The notes beneath the pieces were generated by a model. It was not told the origin of the DNA and made no database searches. It worked only from the letters and a program-made list of their open reading frames with translations. Below, one piece after another: positions 36,908 to 45,390 of a stretch of 64,000 bases of DNA. Each line of letters begins with the position of its first letter. Positions within the stretch are counted from its first letter, which is position 1. The translations under genes and the position numbers were made by a program. The stretch is from Jeotgalibacillus alimentarius (lineage in GTDB: Bacteria > Bacillota > Bacilli > Bacillales > Jeotgalibacillaceae), in contig NZ_JXRQ01000025.1 in NCBI RefSeq assembly GCF_000829445.1, positions 124,001-188,000 of the forward strand, read 5' to 3'.

Positions 36908-37810
36908 TTATTGAAGCAGCTGCAGGATGCCCTGCGGAAGCTGGTTCGCCTGCGCAAGCATTGCCTGTCCTGCCTGGTTCAGAATATTGTTTCTTGTGAA
37001 CTGTGACATTTCTTTTGCCATGTCTAGGTCACGGATACGTGATTCGGCTGCTGTAAGGTTTTCGTTTGCTGATTGAAGGTTGGTCACTGTGTGCTCAAGA
37101 CGATTTTGGAAGGCTCCGAGTTTGCTTCGTTCAGCAGAAACCAATTGAATAGCCTTATCGAATTTGTCAATTGCTGCTCTTGCATCAGTTGCAGTCATTA
37201 CACTAATACCTTTTTCTGCATCAGAACCTACCACAGTAGATGTATCATCATCATAATCAGTTGTTGCTCCTTCATCCATACCAATCCCTAACTTCGCTGC
37301 ATCCATAGGCTCAACTGAAATACTAAATGTTTCAGATTCATTTGCCCCTATTTGGAAATTTAATACTAATGGGGTATCCGTGTCGGTATCTAATTCCCCA
37401 TCTAAAAGGGTTTTTTGGTTAAATTGAGTAGTGTTAGAAATTCGGTCTATTTCCTTTGTTAATTGATTAATTTCATCTTGAATTGCCTGTCTATCACTTT
37501 CTTCAAGTGTATCATTGGCTGCTTGTACTGAAACTTCTCTCATTCTCTGTAAAATTTCATGTGTTGAAGATAGTGCTCCCTCAGCAGTTTGAATAAGAGA
37601 AATAGCATCTAAAGAATTACGCTCAGCCATCTCCAACCCGCGAATCTGTGATCTCATTTTCTCAGAAATCGCAAGTCCGGCAGCATCATCCGCTGCACGG
37701 TTAATGCGTAGACCTGATGATAGCTTTTCAAGGCTTTTCGACGTGTCGTTCATTGTCTGGTTTAAGTTTCTGTATGCATTTAACGCCTGAATGTTGTGGT
37801 TAATTCTCAT
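36908..37810 (-). CDS. Flagellin 2
   Basis: 300 residues from MRINHNIQALNAYRNLNQTM, with both flagellin ends intact ([60 protein letters not shown]) and a different, acidic centre (DTDTDTPLVLNFQIGANESETF..., GATTDYDDDTSTVVGS). It begins three bases after the stop of a second fliS, so its translation is coupled to its chaperone. Its SD region lies inside the fliS2 3' end and shows no CsrA-type hairpin, unlike hag. It may be a minor or condition-specific filament subunit. Confidence 0.95.
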   Translation of the reverse strand: MRINHNIQALNAYRNLNQTMNDTSKSLEKLSSGLRINRAADDAAGLAISEKMRSQIRGLEMAERNSLDAISLIQTAEGALSSTHEILQRMREVSVQAANDTLEESDRQAIQDEINQLTKEIDRISNTTQFNQKTLLDGELDTDTDTPLVLNFQIGANESETFSISVEPMDAAKLGIGMDEGATTDYDDDTSTVVGSDAEKGISVMTATDARAAIDKFDKAIQLVSAERSKLGAFQNRLEHTVTNLQSANENLTAAESRIRDLDMAKEMSQFTRNNILNQAGQAMLAQANQLPQGILQLLQ

Positions 37811-37813
37811 GAT

Positions 37814-38266
37814 TTATTTCCCCGCTTCCATTTTGTTTAATGAGTGGTCTTTCTCTTCTACCATGACGTGCTGTTCGTATGGATTTGCTTTAGACGGTCG
37901 TGGCTTTGTCGTCTGATTGGCTTTTGTAGCCTGATTCCAGGAGTCGCTGATTTCTTTCAGAAGTGTCAGCACTTCCTCAGCCTTCCCGGTATCTTTCTTC
38001 AGATTCGCCATTACAATCTCATCAGCTATAAAGTTATAAACAGCATCTAACTGATCAGCGATAATTCCGCTTTCGTAATTCAGCCCCGCACCAAGACGGT
38101 GAAGAATATCGTTTACTCTCTGGTATGACTGGTTAGCTTTTATATAATTCTGTTCTTTCGTATCCTGAATCGCTTTTTCGAGCTTCGTAATTGCTGCTTC
38201 ATATAAGAGAGAAGTCAGCTCCTGAGGTGATTTCTGATATAAAAGTTCTTTTGATAAAAAGTTCAT
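37814..38266 (-). CDS. FliS paralogue (second flagellin chaperone)
   Basis: 150 residues. FliS features are present: LYQKSPQELTSLLYEAAITKLEKAI and IADQLDAVYNFIADEIVMANLKKDTGKAEEVLTLLKEISDSWNQA. It carries a ~25-residue basic/polar C-terminal extension (TKPRPSKANPYEQHVMVEEK...) that FliS1 lacks. Paired with flagellin 2, three bases downstream; a dedicated chaperone is inferred. SigD-like promoter upstream. Confidence 0.9.
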   Translation of the reverse strand: MNFLSKELLYQKSPQELTSLLYEAAITKLEKAIQDTKEQNYIKANQSYQRVNDILHRLGAGLNYESGIIADQLDAVYNFIADEIVMANLKKDTGKAEEVLTLLKEISDSWNQATKANQTTKPRPSKANPYEQHVMVEEKDHSLNKMEAGK

Positions 38267-38289
38267 CGTTTCCCCTCCTGCTACTCTAT

Positions 38290-38297
38290 TTATCGGG
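38290..38297 (-). promoter_or_regulatory. SigD-like promoter of fliS2-flagellin 2
   Basis: Minus strand CCCGATAA with TTAA 15 bases upstream, about 24 bases before the fliS2 start. Confidence 0.45.
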
Positions 38298-38337
38298 GAA
38301 AATGGAAAATGATTAATAGGTAATTCTTCATTTATAT

Positions 38338-38376
38338 AAAAAAGTCCGGACGTGTATGTTCCACGTCCGGACTTTT
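38338..38376 (-). terminator. Terminator after the FlhB-C-like gene
   Basis: Minus strand AAAAGTCCGGACGTGG and CACGTCCGGACTTTTTT: a long perfect stem with T-run. Confidence 0.95.
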
Positions 38377-38403
38377 GAAGACCAGGGACTGTCCCCTGTC
38401 TTC
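38377..38403. repeat. REP-like palindrome
   Basis: GAAGACCAGGGAC and GTCCCCTGTCTTC arms around one T. Two paired changes relative to the 18002 copy (CCC to CAG/CTG-type) keep the arms nearly complementary. It abuts the stop of the FlhB-C-like gene (TGA within TACTGAAGAC). Confidence 0.75.
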
Positions 38404-38695
38404 AGTACTGCTTCTCCATCTCCTCAATCAGCAGTAAAATCTCGGCAATCACTGCATACAGCTGTGGAGGAATTGTATCTCCAAGGTCAATATCGAGCAG
38501 GTCAGCGAGCAGGCTGTTGTCTTCTTCAAGGTGAATATCGTGCTGTTTGGCAAGCTCCAATATTTTTTCTGCAAGTGCGCCGCTCCCCTGGGCCACGATA
38601 TGCGGGGAGTCGTCTTTTTCGTCGTAGCGGATGACTGCAGCTGTCGGTCCGTTGAGTTTCCGCTTTGCGGCCGGATTAAAATAATGTGGTCTCAT
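38402..38695 (-). CDS. FlhB C-terminal-domain-like protein (YlqH)
   Basis: 97 residues matching the cytosolic C-terminal domain of the export switch protein FlhB/YscU: KLNGPTAAVIRYDEKDDSPHIVAQGSGALAEKILELAKQHDIHLEEDNSLLADLLDIDLGDTIPPQLYAVIAEILLLI. The FlhB autocleavage motif NPTH is replaced here by GPTA. In B. subtilis ylqH lies in the rnhB-ylqG-ylqH-sucC region; here it is inside the flagellar block, overlapping the FliK-like gene by four bases. FlhB-C paralogues are proposed to modulate FliK-type substrate switching. Confidence 0.85.
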   Translation of the reverse strand: MRPHYFNPAAKRKLNGPTAAVIRYDEKDDSPHIVAQGSGALAEKILELAKQHDIHLEEDNSLLADLLDIDLGDTIPPQLYAVIAEILLLIEEMEKQY

Positions 38696-40920
38696 ACTGA
38701 AAAATCATATCCCTTCTCAGTCATGATCGGCACTGCTTTTTCCTGAATGTCAGCTTCTTCCGGCTGATCTTCATTTGTCAGACGGTCGAACTGCAGCTGC
38801 TGCACTTGATAGCCGATCTGTTCAAGGCGGTCTTTTGCCAGGTCAGTGATCGGTGCCATTTTTGCTTCAAAACCTTCCTGATCGTTTTTCATTTTAATAG
38901 AAAGATTACGCTCAGACACATTCAGTGACACGCCGATTTCACCCATTTTTTTCGTATCAAATAGGAAGTACAGATTACAGTTTTCCCAGTCGATTTTTTG
39001 ACTGCTGTTTTTTGACTGCATATAGACTTTAAAATTCTCCACTTTTTCCTGCAGGATAAACGGCAGTGTCATCACCATGCTCTGCAGACCATTCGTATCG
39101 GTTTTACTGAGCAGCTGCTGACCGGTCAGCTGGTTCATCGACTGATCCGCTTTTCCTTCCTGACTCATTTTCAAAAGCATAGCTTTTAATGTTGAAGTCA
39201 GCTGTTCATTACCTGACCCGCGAAGCAGTGAATGCGCCTGCTCATTTTCAAATGTCATACCCAGTGCACGGACATGTTCATACGCATGGCGCGCTGACGG
39301 TTCATTATGAAGCATCTGCATCGACTGCTGGAGCTGCATCGCCGTTGAGCGCTGCTGGGATGCCGGCTCAAGCTGCATGATTTCTTTTGAGACGAAGTGC
39401 TGTACTTTTACATCAGACGGCTTGAATTCAATTTTCTCCATCATCGATTTGACTTCAGATGTGATCCTAGCAGCCTGCGCGACTTCTCCACGTGCCAGAA
39501 GCTTTGACGCTTCTGCCAGCTGTCCGCTTGCTTTCAGCAGGTTTTTCTCAGTCTGCATGTTTGTATGAAGCATAAAGTCACCTTTTAAAATGGCCTGATC
39601 GAGCATTTTAATTGTGGCTTCAAGAAGCGGTTTTGTCTGCTGAACAGCAGTCTGCTTTGTTTGATTTGCGGCATACTCAATCTGACTCAGGTTGCGGCTG
39701 ATGTCTTTTTGTATATTTTTAAAATCAAGTGCGGCCTGAGATAGACGCTCACTGATTCTTGTCACAATGACGTCCCGTGACTGCATTGGAATTTGAGAAA
39801 TCAGCTCATCAGACAATTGATACTGCTCGGATGCAGCTTTTAAAGGATAGGCGGCAGAAGCCTGCTGAATTCCCTGCATCATTTCCTGGCGCGCCTGCAG
39901 CTCCTGTCCATTTTGGACAAACTGTTCTGCACGTACAGCTGAATGCTGCAGTGCCTGTTTTGTCTGCGGATCAAAGTCAGCCTGTTCGCTTAACTTTGCA
40001 AATGATTCAACCACTGCTTTTACATCCGGTGATTTGCGGATCGCTGTTTTCACTTCTTCAACCATCAGCGCTTTCGACTGATCGATTGGCTGACTTTCAA
40101 TCACAGGTTTAACGAGTGAATCAAGCTTTAATGCATTGTCTAGAAATTTCGCTGCCTGCTGATTGTTAACAAGTAAGGCTGAAAAGTTCTTCTGCAACTG
40201 TGCTGCAAGTTCCTTTACATTGCCGCCTGCATCAAGCTGTTTGAGCAGCGACTGAACCTGCTCCGGTGCTGCTTTCATCAGGAGCTGAAGTGCCTGTGTC
40301 AGCTGCTGCCTCGCTGCACTCTCAATTTGACCTGCGCTGTGCTGGCGTCCGGCAGTGATGTCAACGCCCGTACTTTTTAGCAGTTCAGAAACTGCTTCAC
40401 TGATTGGAGGTCCGTGCAAAGCGGAATGGATCGCAGTCAATTTATTAGCTGTGATCGTCAGGTTTTTCGATACAGCCGCCTGGATCGTTTCTAATTTCTG
40501 GGCGGACGGAGCATCAGTTTTGGATAGAAAATTCCTAAGTGACTGCATAACTTCTTTGTTAACAGGCATACCCTTTTCCATTAAATGATTGACCGCCGCT
40601 TTAAGTTCAGGCGTTAAAGGCTTACCATCATTCAGTTTCACAAGGTCCATCTGTGGCTGCTGGGACTGCTGGGGATTTTGCTGCACCTGACGGACGACTG
40701 GCATGCCGTCTTTCGCGCCTGTCACTTCAAGGGATACACGCCCATTAGCCGGCAGGTTACCTTCAGTTTTCACTTTTACTTCCTGCCCCCTGATCTGAAG
40801 CGTTGCCTCACCGTCACCTTTACTTTTTACATTGGCTGAAAATAAATCTCCCTGCTTAAGTGCTACTTCTTTCTGACCACCTGACTGACTGCTTAATGCC
40901 GGATCCATTTTAATTTGCAC
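38692..40920 (-). CDS. FliK-like hook-length-control-type protein (YlqG-like)
   Basis: 742 residues, Gln/Ala/Lys rich. The N-terminal 80 residues (QGDLFSANVKSKGDGEATLQIRGQEVKVKTEG) resemble an SH3-like beta domain; the centre is long helical coiled coil; the C-terminal part (IDWENCNLYFLFDTKKMGEIGVSLNVSERNLSIKMKNDQEG) resembles the FliK C-terminal domain that contacts FlhB. Pairing with an FlhB-C-like gene at a four-base overlap supports a FliK/FlhB-type partnership. It sits just below the flgM terminator. Not the main hook ruler by position (that would be in the fla/che operon). Confidence 0.75.
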   Translation of the reverse strand: MQIKMDPALSSQSGGQKEVALKQGDLFSANVKSKGDGEATLQIRGQEVKVKTEGNLPANGRVSLEVTGAKDGMPVVRQVQQNPQQSQQPQMDLVKLNDGKPLTPELKAAVNHLMEKGMPVNKEVMQSLRNFLSKTDAPSAQKLETIQAAVSKNLTITANKLTAIHSALHGPPISEAVSELLKSTGVDITAGRQHSAGQIESAARQQLTQALQLLMKAAPEQVQSLLKQLDAGGNVKELAAQLQKNFSALLVNNQQAAKFLDNALKLDSLVKPVIESQPIDQSKALMVEEVKTAIRKSPDVKAVVESFAKLSEQADFDPQTKQALQHSAVRAEQFVQNGQELQARQEMMQGIQQASAAYPLKAASEQYQLSDELISQIPMQSRDVIVTRISERLSQAALDFKNIQKDISRNLSQIEYAANQTKQTAVQQTKPLLEATIKMLDQAILKGDFMLHTNMQTEKNLLKASGQLAEASKLLARGEVAQAARITSEVKSMMEKIEFKPSDVKVQHFVSKEIMQLEPASQQRSTAMQLQQSMQMLHNEPSARHAYEHVRALGMTFENEQAHSLLRGSGNEQLTSTLKAMLLKMSQEGKADQSMNQLTGQQLLSKTDTNGLQSMVMTLPFILQEKVENFKVYMQSKNSSQKIDWENCNLYFLFDTKKMGEIGVSLNVSERNLSIKMKNDQEGFEAKMAPITDLAKDRLEQIGYQVQQLQFDRLTNEDQPEEADIQEKAVPIMTEKGYDFSV

Positions 40921-40945
40921 GATTCATACACCCCCATTTATACAT

Positions 40946-40975
40946 AAAAAATTGCCCATCAAATGAGCAATTTTT
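40946..40975 (-). terminator. Terminator of flgM
   Basis: Minus strand AAAAATTGCTCAT and ATGGGCAATTTTTT stem-loop ending in T-run, three bases after flgM. Confidence 0.88.
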
Positions 40976-40977
40976 CA

Positions 40978-41244
40978 TCAGTTCTGTCTGAAGAATTTCA
41001 ACAGGTTCTCAGCTGTCTGTGCAGCATCCGGTTTATAAGTTCCGTTCTCAACCGATGCCTTCAGCTGATCAATTTTCTCCTGCCGGCCTTCCTGGATTTT
41101 ATTTAAGCTTTGCATTTCCTTTGCTTCTGATGAAATCTCAACCTTATCAGCCTTCTTCTGCTTTTGAAGCTCCGCCTGCTCTACTTTTGCTTCCTGGCGT
41201 TTGTAAGGATTAATTGGATTTTGATGAAAAGGATTAATTTTCAA
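40978..41244 (-). CDS. flgM: Anti-sigma-D factor FlgM
   Basis: 88 residues from a TTG at 41244 (MKINPFHQNPINPYKRQE), the same length and opening as B. subtilis FlgM; a GTG three codons earlier is possible but AGGTGAG gives correct spacing for the TTG. C-terminal region KVEISSEAKEMQSLNKIQEGRQEKIDQLKASVENGTYKPDAAQTAENLLKFF is the SigD-binding helix set. FlgM holds SigD until the hook is complete. It has its own SigD-like promoter, forming a feedback loop, and its own terminator. Confidence 0.94.
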   Translation of the reverse strand: MKINPFHQNPINPYKRQEAKVEQAELQKQKKADKVEISSEAKEMQSLNKIQEGRQEKIDQLKASVENGTYKPDAAQTAENLLKFFRQN

Positions 41245-41291
41245 AGCTCTCACCTGCTTTCTATATATGCGATATTGTTTTGTTACCCATT

Positions 41292-41299
41292 ATATCGGC
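41292..41299 (-). promoter_or_regulatory. SigD-like promoter of flgM
   Basis: Minus strand GCCGATAT exact; TTTA/TTAA about 15 bases upstream. Confidence 0.6.
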
Positions 41300-41315
41300 A
41301 GGTTGAACAAAAATT

Positions 41316-41358
41316 AAAGACGCAGGGGAAATTTAGAATAAAAGTCCCACGCGTCTTT
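41316..41358 (-). terminator. Terminator after yvyF
   Basis: Minus strand AAAGACGC and GCGTCTTT close a large loop and are followed by AATTTTT; four bases after the yvyF stop. Confidence 0.65.
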
Positions 41359-41361
41359 ATG

Positions 41362-41775
41362 TTATTTATCACGACTTGATAAGTATGTTTTCTTGTTACT
41401 GTTAGCTACTGCTTCTCGAAATTCAATATTTGCTTCATGTTTATCTAGATCATTTCTAATATTATCTGTACAAGACTTACAAATCTTCCCCTGAATAATC
41501 AGCGTGCCACAATTATCACACGGATAACCAAGCCCCGGAAACTGTGCAGGATGCAGTCTGCGCTTACGAACCCACTTGTGAAGCAGTCCCGCTGACGCTC
41601 CGGTTACTTCCGTAATTCTATCAATCGATGCCGCTCTATTCTCACGCTGTCTCAAAAAACGGTACACTACCTCAAACAAATCCTCTTCTTCTTTATGACA
41701 CTTCGGGCATACATCACGTAAGCCGTTGTAGTTAAAGATTGCATTACACTTAGGACAATTTTTTAATTCTGCCAT
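41362..41775 (-). CDS. yvyF: Flagellar operon protein YvyF
   Basis: 137 residues with N-terminal zinc-ribbon CPKCNAIFNYNGLRDVCPKC, a helix-turn-helix-like centre (RAASIDRITEVTGASAGLLHKWVRKRRL) and a second CxxC pair (CDNCGTLIIQGKICKSC). Matches the YvyF family placed between comFC and flgM; family role in flagellar gene expression is suggested by position and not proven. Confidence 0.92.
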   Translation of the reverse strand: MAELKNCPKCNAIFNYNGLRDVCPKCHKEEEDLFEVVYRFLRQRENRAASIDRITEVTGASAGLLHKWVRKRRLHPAQFPGLGYPCDNCGTLIIQGKICKSCTDNIRNDLDKHEANIEFREAVANSNKKTYLSSRDK

Positions 41776-41892
41776 GTTTATGTCCTCCTCAGCTTTTTTA
41801 TATAATTATAAAACGAATGAGTCATAAATGGAAGATAATATGTAGGTCTTTTTATTTATTATATGAAACTTTGTCACCACTTTGACTTGAAT

Positions 41893-42567
41893 TCATCTCC
41901 CAATCGTTACGGATCTCACTTCCCCCGCGCCGGTTTTTTTGAGCACGCTGGCAGCCCTTCTGATTGTCGTGCCTGTTGTGTAGAGATCATCAATGAGTAA
42001 AATATTTTCTCCATTCATCGCTTTCCCAGATTGAAATGGATTTTCTCCCGAGTGCCTGGCAGCTTTCTGCTTTTTCGCCTGAGAGGTTTCAGTATCTACT
42101 CTCTTTAACAAATTCTCATATGAAACTCCCGCGCACTCCAACAACGCTTCTGTCTGGTTAAAGCCTCTTTCCTTTAACCGCAGAGAACTGACCGGCATAG
42201 GAACAATAATGAATTTTTTATAAAGCTTTACGTGTTCAATTAACTCTTTCCTGAAGCATCCCGCCAGCGCATAATCTCCATTATATTTAAAACGTTTAAT
42301 CAGCTCTTTCAGCGAGTCATTATATTCATAGATTGAATGATTCGCCGTCAGCACATCTGAATAGTCCGAATGCTTTGACCACATGTCACAGTCACTGCAA
42401 ACGCCTTCTGACTTCATGGAACGCGAACAGATTTTACAGCGTGCTCCTTCAATTTTAATAAGCGTACTGCGGCAACCCGCACAAAACGGATCCTCCACCC
42501 TTTTAAAAATCAAATCACTCCAGCCGATTTCTTCAAATATATGAGTGTGACAATACAGGCACCTCAT
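41893..42567 (-). CDS. comFC: ComF family phosphoribosyltransferase-like protein ComFC
   Basis: 224 residues. N-terminal zinc-binding cysteines (CLYCHTHIF; CAGCRSTLIK; CKICSRS; CSDC) followed by a phosphoribosyltransferase fold with ERGFNQTEALLE and the PRPP loop ENILLIDDLYTTGTTI. ComFC is required for handling of incoming DNA in transformation. It overlaps comFA by four bases; comFB, which lies between them in B. subtilis, is absent. Confidence 0.95.
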   Translation of the reverse strand: MRCLYCHTHIFEEIGWSDLIFKRVEDPFCAGCRSTLIKIEGARCKICSRSMKSEGVCSDCDMWSKHSDYSDVLTANHSIYEYNDSLKELIKRFKYNGDYALAGCFRKELIEHVKLYKKFIIVPMPVSSLRLKERGFNQTEALLECAGVSYENLLKRVDTETSQAKKQKAARHSGENPFQSGKAMNGENILLIDDLYTTGTTIRRAASVLKKTGAGEVRSVTIGR

Positions 42568-43868
42568 TTCAAATACCCCAACCGCTGCGCTTCTTTATTC
42601 ATCAGCACAATATGCCGCTGTGCTTTCACGATCGCGTCAGTCAGTCCCGTGTGGAATAATGTTACGTCGCCATGAGGTTTTGCCGGATCGCGTCCAACTC
42701 GGCCAGCGATCTGGACAAGCGCAGCTTCCGTAAATACAGGGTCCCCAGCGCCAACAACCGCTACCTCCACACCTGAAAATGTTACGCCCCGCTCTAAAAT
42801 CGTTGTCGTCAGCATAACCTGATGCCTGCCCGCGCGGAACGCCTGCACCTTCTCCCCGCGATCCGGATCAGCCGAGTGAACTGCCGGCACACCAAGCAAA
42901 TCTGAATAAATCTCCATCGATTCGATATCAGGCATAAAGATAAGCGCCTTCGGGTGTATGGCGAGCCATTTTAAAAGGACCGGATCAACTTTCTTTTTGA
43001 GCAATAATTTACGCCAATTGCCAAGCCATTTCGCTTTCGGAACAGGTAAAGGATGACCGTGAAACCGTGCAGGGATTTTAACAATCTGATCCGTTTTGAT
43101 TTTGCGGGAGGGTGTGGCGCTGAGGTAAATGAGTGTGGAAATCTTTTTGCGGGCGTGCTGAGCGGCTTTTTGGAGGGCGGTGTCCGCAGCATATGGGAAC
43201 GCATCAACTTCATCAATGATCATGACGTCAAATGCTTCCCTGAATCTGATGAGCTGGTGAGTGGTCGCGATGGTGATATGGGCATACGGCAGACGGTCTT
43301 CACTGCCACCGTATAGGGATTCGATTTCAGAGGTTGGAAAAGCGCGGGTGAGTCGTGGGGCGAGTTCCTGTACAACGTCGCGCCGTGGTGTAGCAATACA
43401 TATGCGTAATGATTGTTGAAGTGCTTTTTCAACTGCAGGAAACAGTATTTCAGTCTTGCCGGCACCGCAAACTGCGTGGATGAGGATGGATTGTTTGGAA
43501 TCGATGGACTGAATGAGCGCTGCGGAGGCTCTTTGCTGTGGAGGTGACAGACTGCCTTCCCATTGGAGAACGGGCGCTGCCGGCGGTTCTTGTTGAAATG
43601 GTGTACCGTTCCATAACACGATCTGCTCACACTCAGAGGCTTTACCCATCTGAATGCAGTTGCGGCAATATGTACATGGTTTGCCACATTTACCGCATGG
43701 GTGAGTGGCAAACAGGTAGCGTTTCGTGTTGCTGCATCTATTGCATTTAAATTTTTCTACCGCAGGGGTTAGAGTGACTTCGCGTTGAAATTGTTCGAGT
43801 TGGAATAAGTTGAGGACTTCAGATAGGAGAAACTGTTTTCCGGAGAGAAATGCTTGAGGTGTGGTCAT
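42564..43868 (-). CDS. comFA: Late competence helicase ComFA
   Basis: 434 residues: N-terminal four-cysteine zinc finger (CNRCSNTKRY...CGKCGKPCTYCRNC), Walker A GAGKTE, DEVD box (IIDEVDAFPYA), SATP and the C-terminal helicase motifs TTILERGVTF and QIAGRVGRDP. This DEAD-like ATPase draws single-stranded DNA into the cell during transformation. All helicase motifs look intact. RBS AAAAGGAG. No ComK-type AAAA-N5-TTTT pair is evident in the short gap to degV, so it may depend on a degV promoter. Confidence 0.96.
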   Translation of the reverse strand: MTTPQAFLSGKQFLLSEVLNLFQLEQFQREVTLTPAVEKFKCNRCSNTKRYLFATHPCGKCGKPCTYCRNCIQMGKASECEQIVLWNGTPFQQEPPAAPVLQWEGSLSPPQQRASAALIQSIDSKQSILIHAVCGAGKTEILFPAVEKALQQSLRICIATPRRDVVQELAPRLTRAFPTSEIESLYGGSEDRLPYAHITIATTHQLIRFREAFDVMIIDEVDAFPYAADTALQKAAQHARKKISTLIYLSATPSRKIKTDQIVKIPARFHGHPLPVPKAKWLGNWRKLLLKKKVDPVLLKWLAIHPKALIFMPDIESMEIYSDLLGVPAVHSADPDRGEKVQAFRAGRHQVMLTTTILERGVTFSGVEVAVVGAGDPVFTEAALVQIAGRVGRDPAKPHGDVTLFHTGLTDAIVKAQRHIVLMNKEAQRLGYLK

Positions 43869-43900
43869 TACGTCGGCTCCTTTTATGTGGTTTTTGGGCA

Positions 43901-43941
43901 GAGAGCGCCCGGGTGCTGACCCGGGTCAATCTCGCCTCTAC
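43901..43941. repeat. GTAG-headed REP-like element at degV stop
   Basis: GCGCCCGGGTGCTGACCCGGGTC then CTCGCCTCTAC. Read on the minus strand it begins GTAGAGGCGAG; the degV stop TAG (43938-43940) is the TAG of that head. Confidence 0.65.
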
Positions 43942-44780
43942 TTTTTCATCCACCCAAGGCCCATCGATCCTTCACCGAGGTGCGTGCCGATTACTGGTCC
44001 GAAGTGGCTGATGCGGAATGTAACGTTTGGCAGTTCGCTGCTGATCTCATTTTTCCACGCAACAGCTTCTTCTTCGCGGTTGGCATGGATGATCACAGCT
44101 TGAACTTCTTCGTATTTCTGTGCATCTTCTTTTAAAAGATCAACAATCCGCTTCATCGCTTTTTTACGGGTACGGATTTTTTCAAACGGTTCAATCTGTG
44201 TGTCTACAAAGTGTAAGAGAGGCTTCACCTGCAGGAGGCTTCCGATAATCGCCTGGGCGTTTGACAGTCTGCCCCCGCGCTGGAGGTGACTCAGGTTATC
44301 TACCATAAAGTACGCACGCGTTGTTTCCTTCAGCTCGTTTAGACGCGTCATGATTGCCTCGGCACCGGCACCATTTTTAGCCATAGCCGCCGCTTCAATG
44401 ACAAACATCCCCTGGACCATGCATGCGATCTCAGAATCAAATGCGTACACTTTTACATTATCTACCATCTCACCTGCCTGAACCGCGCCTGCGTATGTAC
44501 CGCTGATCCCGCTTGATAAATGAATCGTGACTACCTCATCGTATTCCTCACCGAGCTCTTCAAATAACGTCGCAAACGTTCCTACTGCTGGCTGTGACGT
44601 TTTAGGCAGGTCATTACCTTTTCGGACCTCCCCGTAAAATTCATCCGTCGTTAGATCAACCTCTTCCTCATACGTCTTGCCGTTCATGATGACACAAAGC
44701 GGCACCATGCGAATATCATACATCTCACGCAGCTCCACCGGCACATAAGCCGTACTGTCAGTAACCACTGCCGTTCTCAT
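43938..44780 (-). CDS. degV: DegV family fatty-acid-binding protein
   Basis: 280 residues. DegV family signatures: TAVVTDSTAYVP at the start, DFYGEVRKGNDLPKTSQPAVG, HLSSGISGTYAGA and GGRLSNAQAIIGSLLQVKPLL. DegV/FakB-type proteins bind a fatty acid; some present it to the FakA kinase. Encoded between degU and comFA in B. subtilis, as here once the 15-kb insertion upstream is removed. Ends at a REP-like TAG. Confidence 0.95.
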   Translation of the reverse strand: MRTAVVTDSTAYVPVELREMYDIRMVPLCVIMNGKTYEEEVDLTTDEFYGEVRKGNDLPKTSQPAVGTFATLFEELGEEYDEVVTIHLSSGISGTYAGAVQAGEMVDNVKVYAFDSEIACMVQGMFVIEAAAMAKNGAGAEAIMTRLNELKETTRAYFMVDNLSHLQRGGRLSNAQAIIGSLLQVKPLLHFVDTQIEPFEKIRTRKKAMKRIVDLLKEDAQKYEEVQAVIIHANREEEAVAWKNEISSELPNVTFRISHFGPVIGTHLGEGSMGLGWMKK

Positions 44781-44929
44781 TGAATCATCCTATCTATTTT
44801 ACATTTCCAACTGAATGGATCTTTATATATGACACTTGTCATGTTCTATTTTAGCCTACTGGGTGGGATTGTGCATCTTATTTGGGGATGTTTTTTTGGT
44901 GGAGAGCGAGGCACGCGGCTGCGGCCGGG

Positions 44930-45070
44930 AGCGGGAGCACTGCAATTAATTCCCGTCTCACTGTAATCGCAAGCTGTCTCACTACGACCAACCCGGGCGT
45001 GTCCTGCACTCGCGAGGCCAATCACTGCAACCACCAGCGAAAACACTGCAACCAAGCCCACGAGCAGCGA
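44930..45070 (+). repeat. 21-bp tandem array 7
   Basis: CTGCAATT, CTGTAATC, CTACGACC, core ACCCGGGC (44991-44998), then CTGCAACC twice. With arrays 8 and 9 and two hairpins it makes up the whole 44781-45379 gap. Confidence 0.85.
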
Positions 45071-45081
45071 AGCCGCCCTGT

Positions 45082-45120
45082 ATGCACTTAAGAAACAAGC
45101 TTTTAGTTACTTAAATGCAT
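45082..45120. repeat. Hairpin linking arrays 7 and 8
   Basis: ATGCACTTAAGAAAC and GTTACTTAAATGCAT around AAGCTTTTA. The closing pairs are GCA/TGC as in the 918-958 hairpin instead of the usual GCC/GGC. Confidence 0.75.
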
Positions 45121-45134
45121 GAAGAGGGTTTGGT

Positions 45135-45262
45135 GCTGCAACGGGGGCTGGGCTGACTGCAATCAATTCCTGTCTCACTACGACCAACCTGGGCGTGCCC
45201 TGCACTCAGGGAGCAAAACACTGCAACCACCAACGAAAACACTACAACCAGGCCCGAGAGCA
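45135..45262 (+). repeat. 21-bp tandem array 8 (one unit shorter)
   Basis: CTGCAAC, CTGCAATC, CTACGACC, core ACCTGGGC (45187-45194), CTGCAACC, CTACAACC. One left-hand unit is missing relative to array 7. Confidence 0.82.
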
Positions 45263-45276
45263 GCGAAGCCGCCTTT

Positions 45277-45317
45277 CATGCCCTTGAGTAATAAGCCCTT
45301 AGTTTCTTAAAGGCATG
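45277..45317. repeat. Hairpin linking arrays 8 and 9
   Basis: CATGCCCTTGAG and CTTAAAGGCATG close around AAGCCCTTA. Confidence 0.75.
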
Positions 45318-45325
45318 AAGAGGGT

Positions 45326-45390
45326 GTAGGGCTGCAACCGGCGTGGCGCCCACTGCAACCACAACCGAAAACACTGCAATCAACCACCAC
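45326..45390 (+). repeat. Truncated 21-bp array 9
   Basis: CTGCAACC, CTGCAACC, CTGCAATC only; the CCCGGG centre is deleted. Its last unit supplies the TGA stop (45380-45382) of the NERD gene. Confidence 0.7.

Noticed and set aside
43861-43937. ComK box upstream of comFA
   Set aside because: No AAAA-N5-TTTT pair visible; the gap holds only a REP-like element and the RBS.
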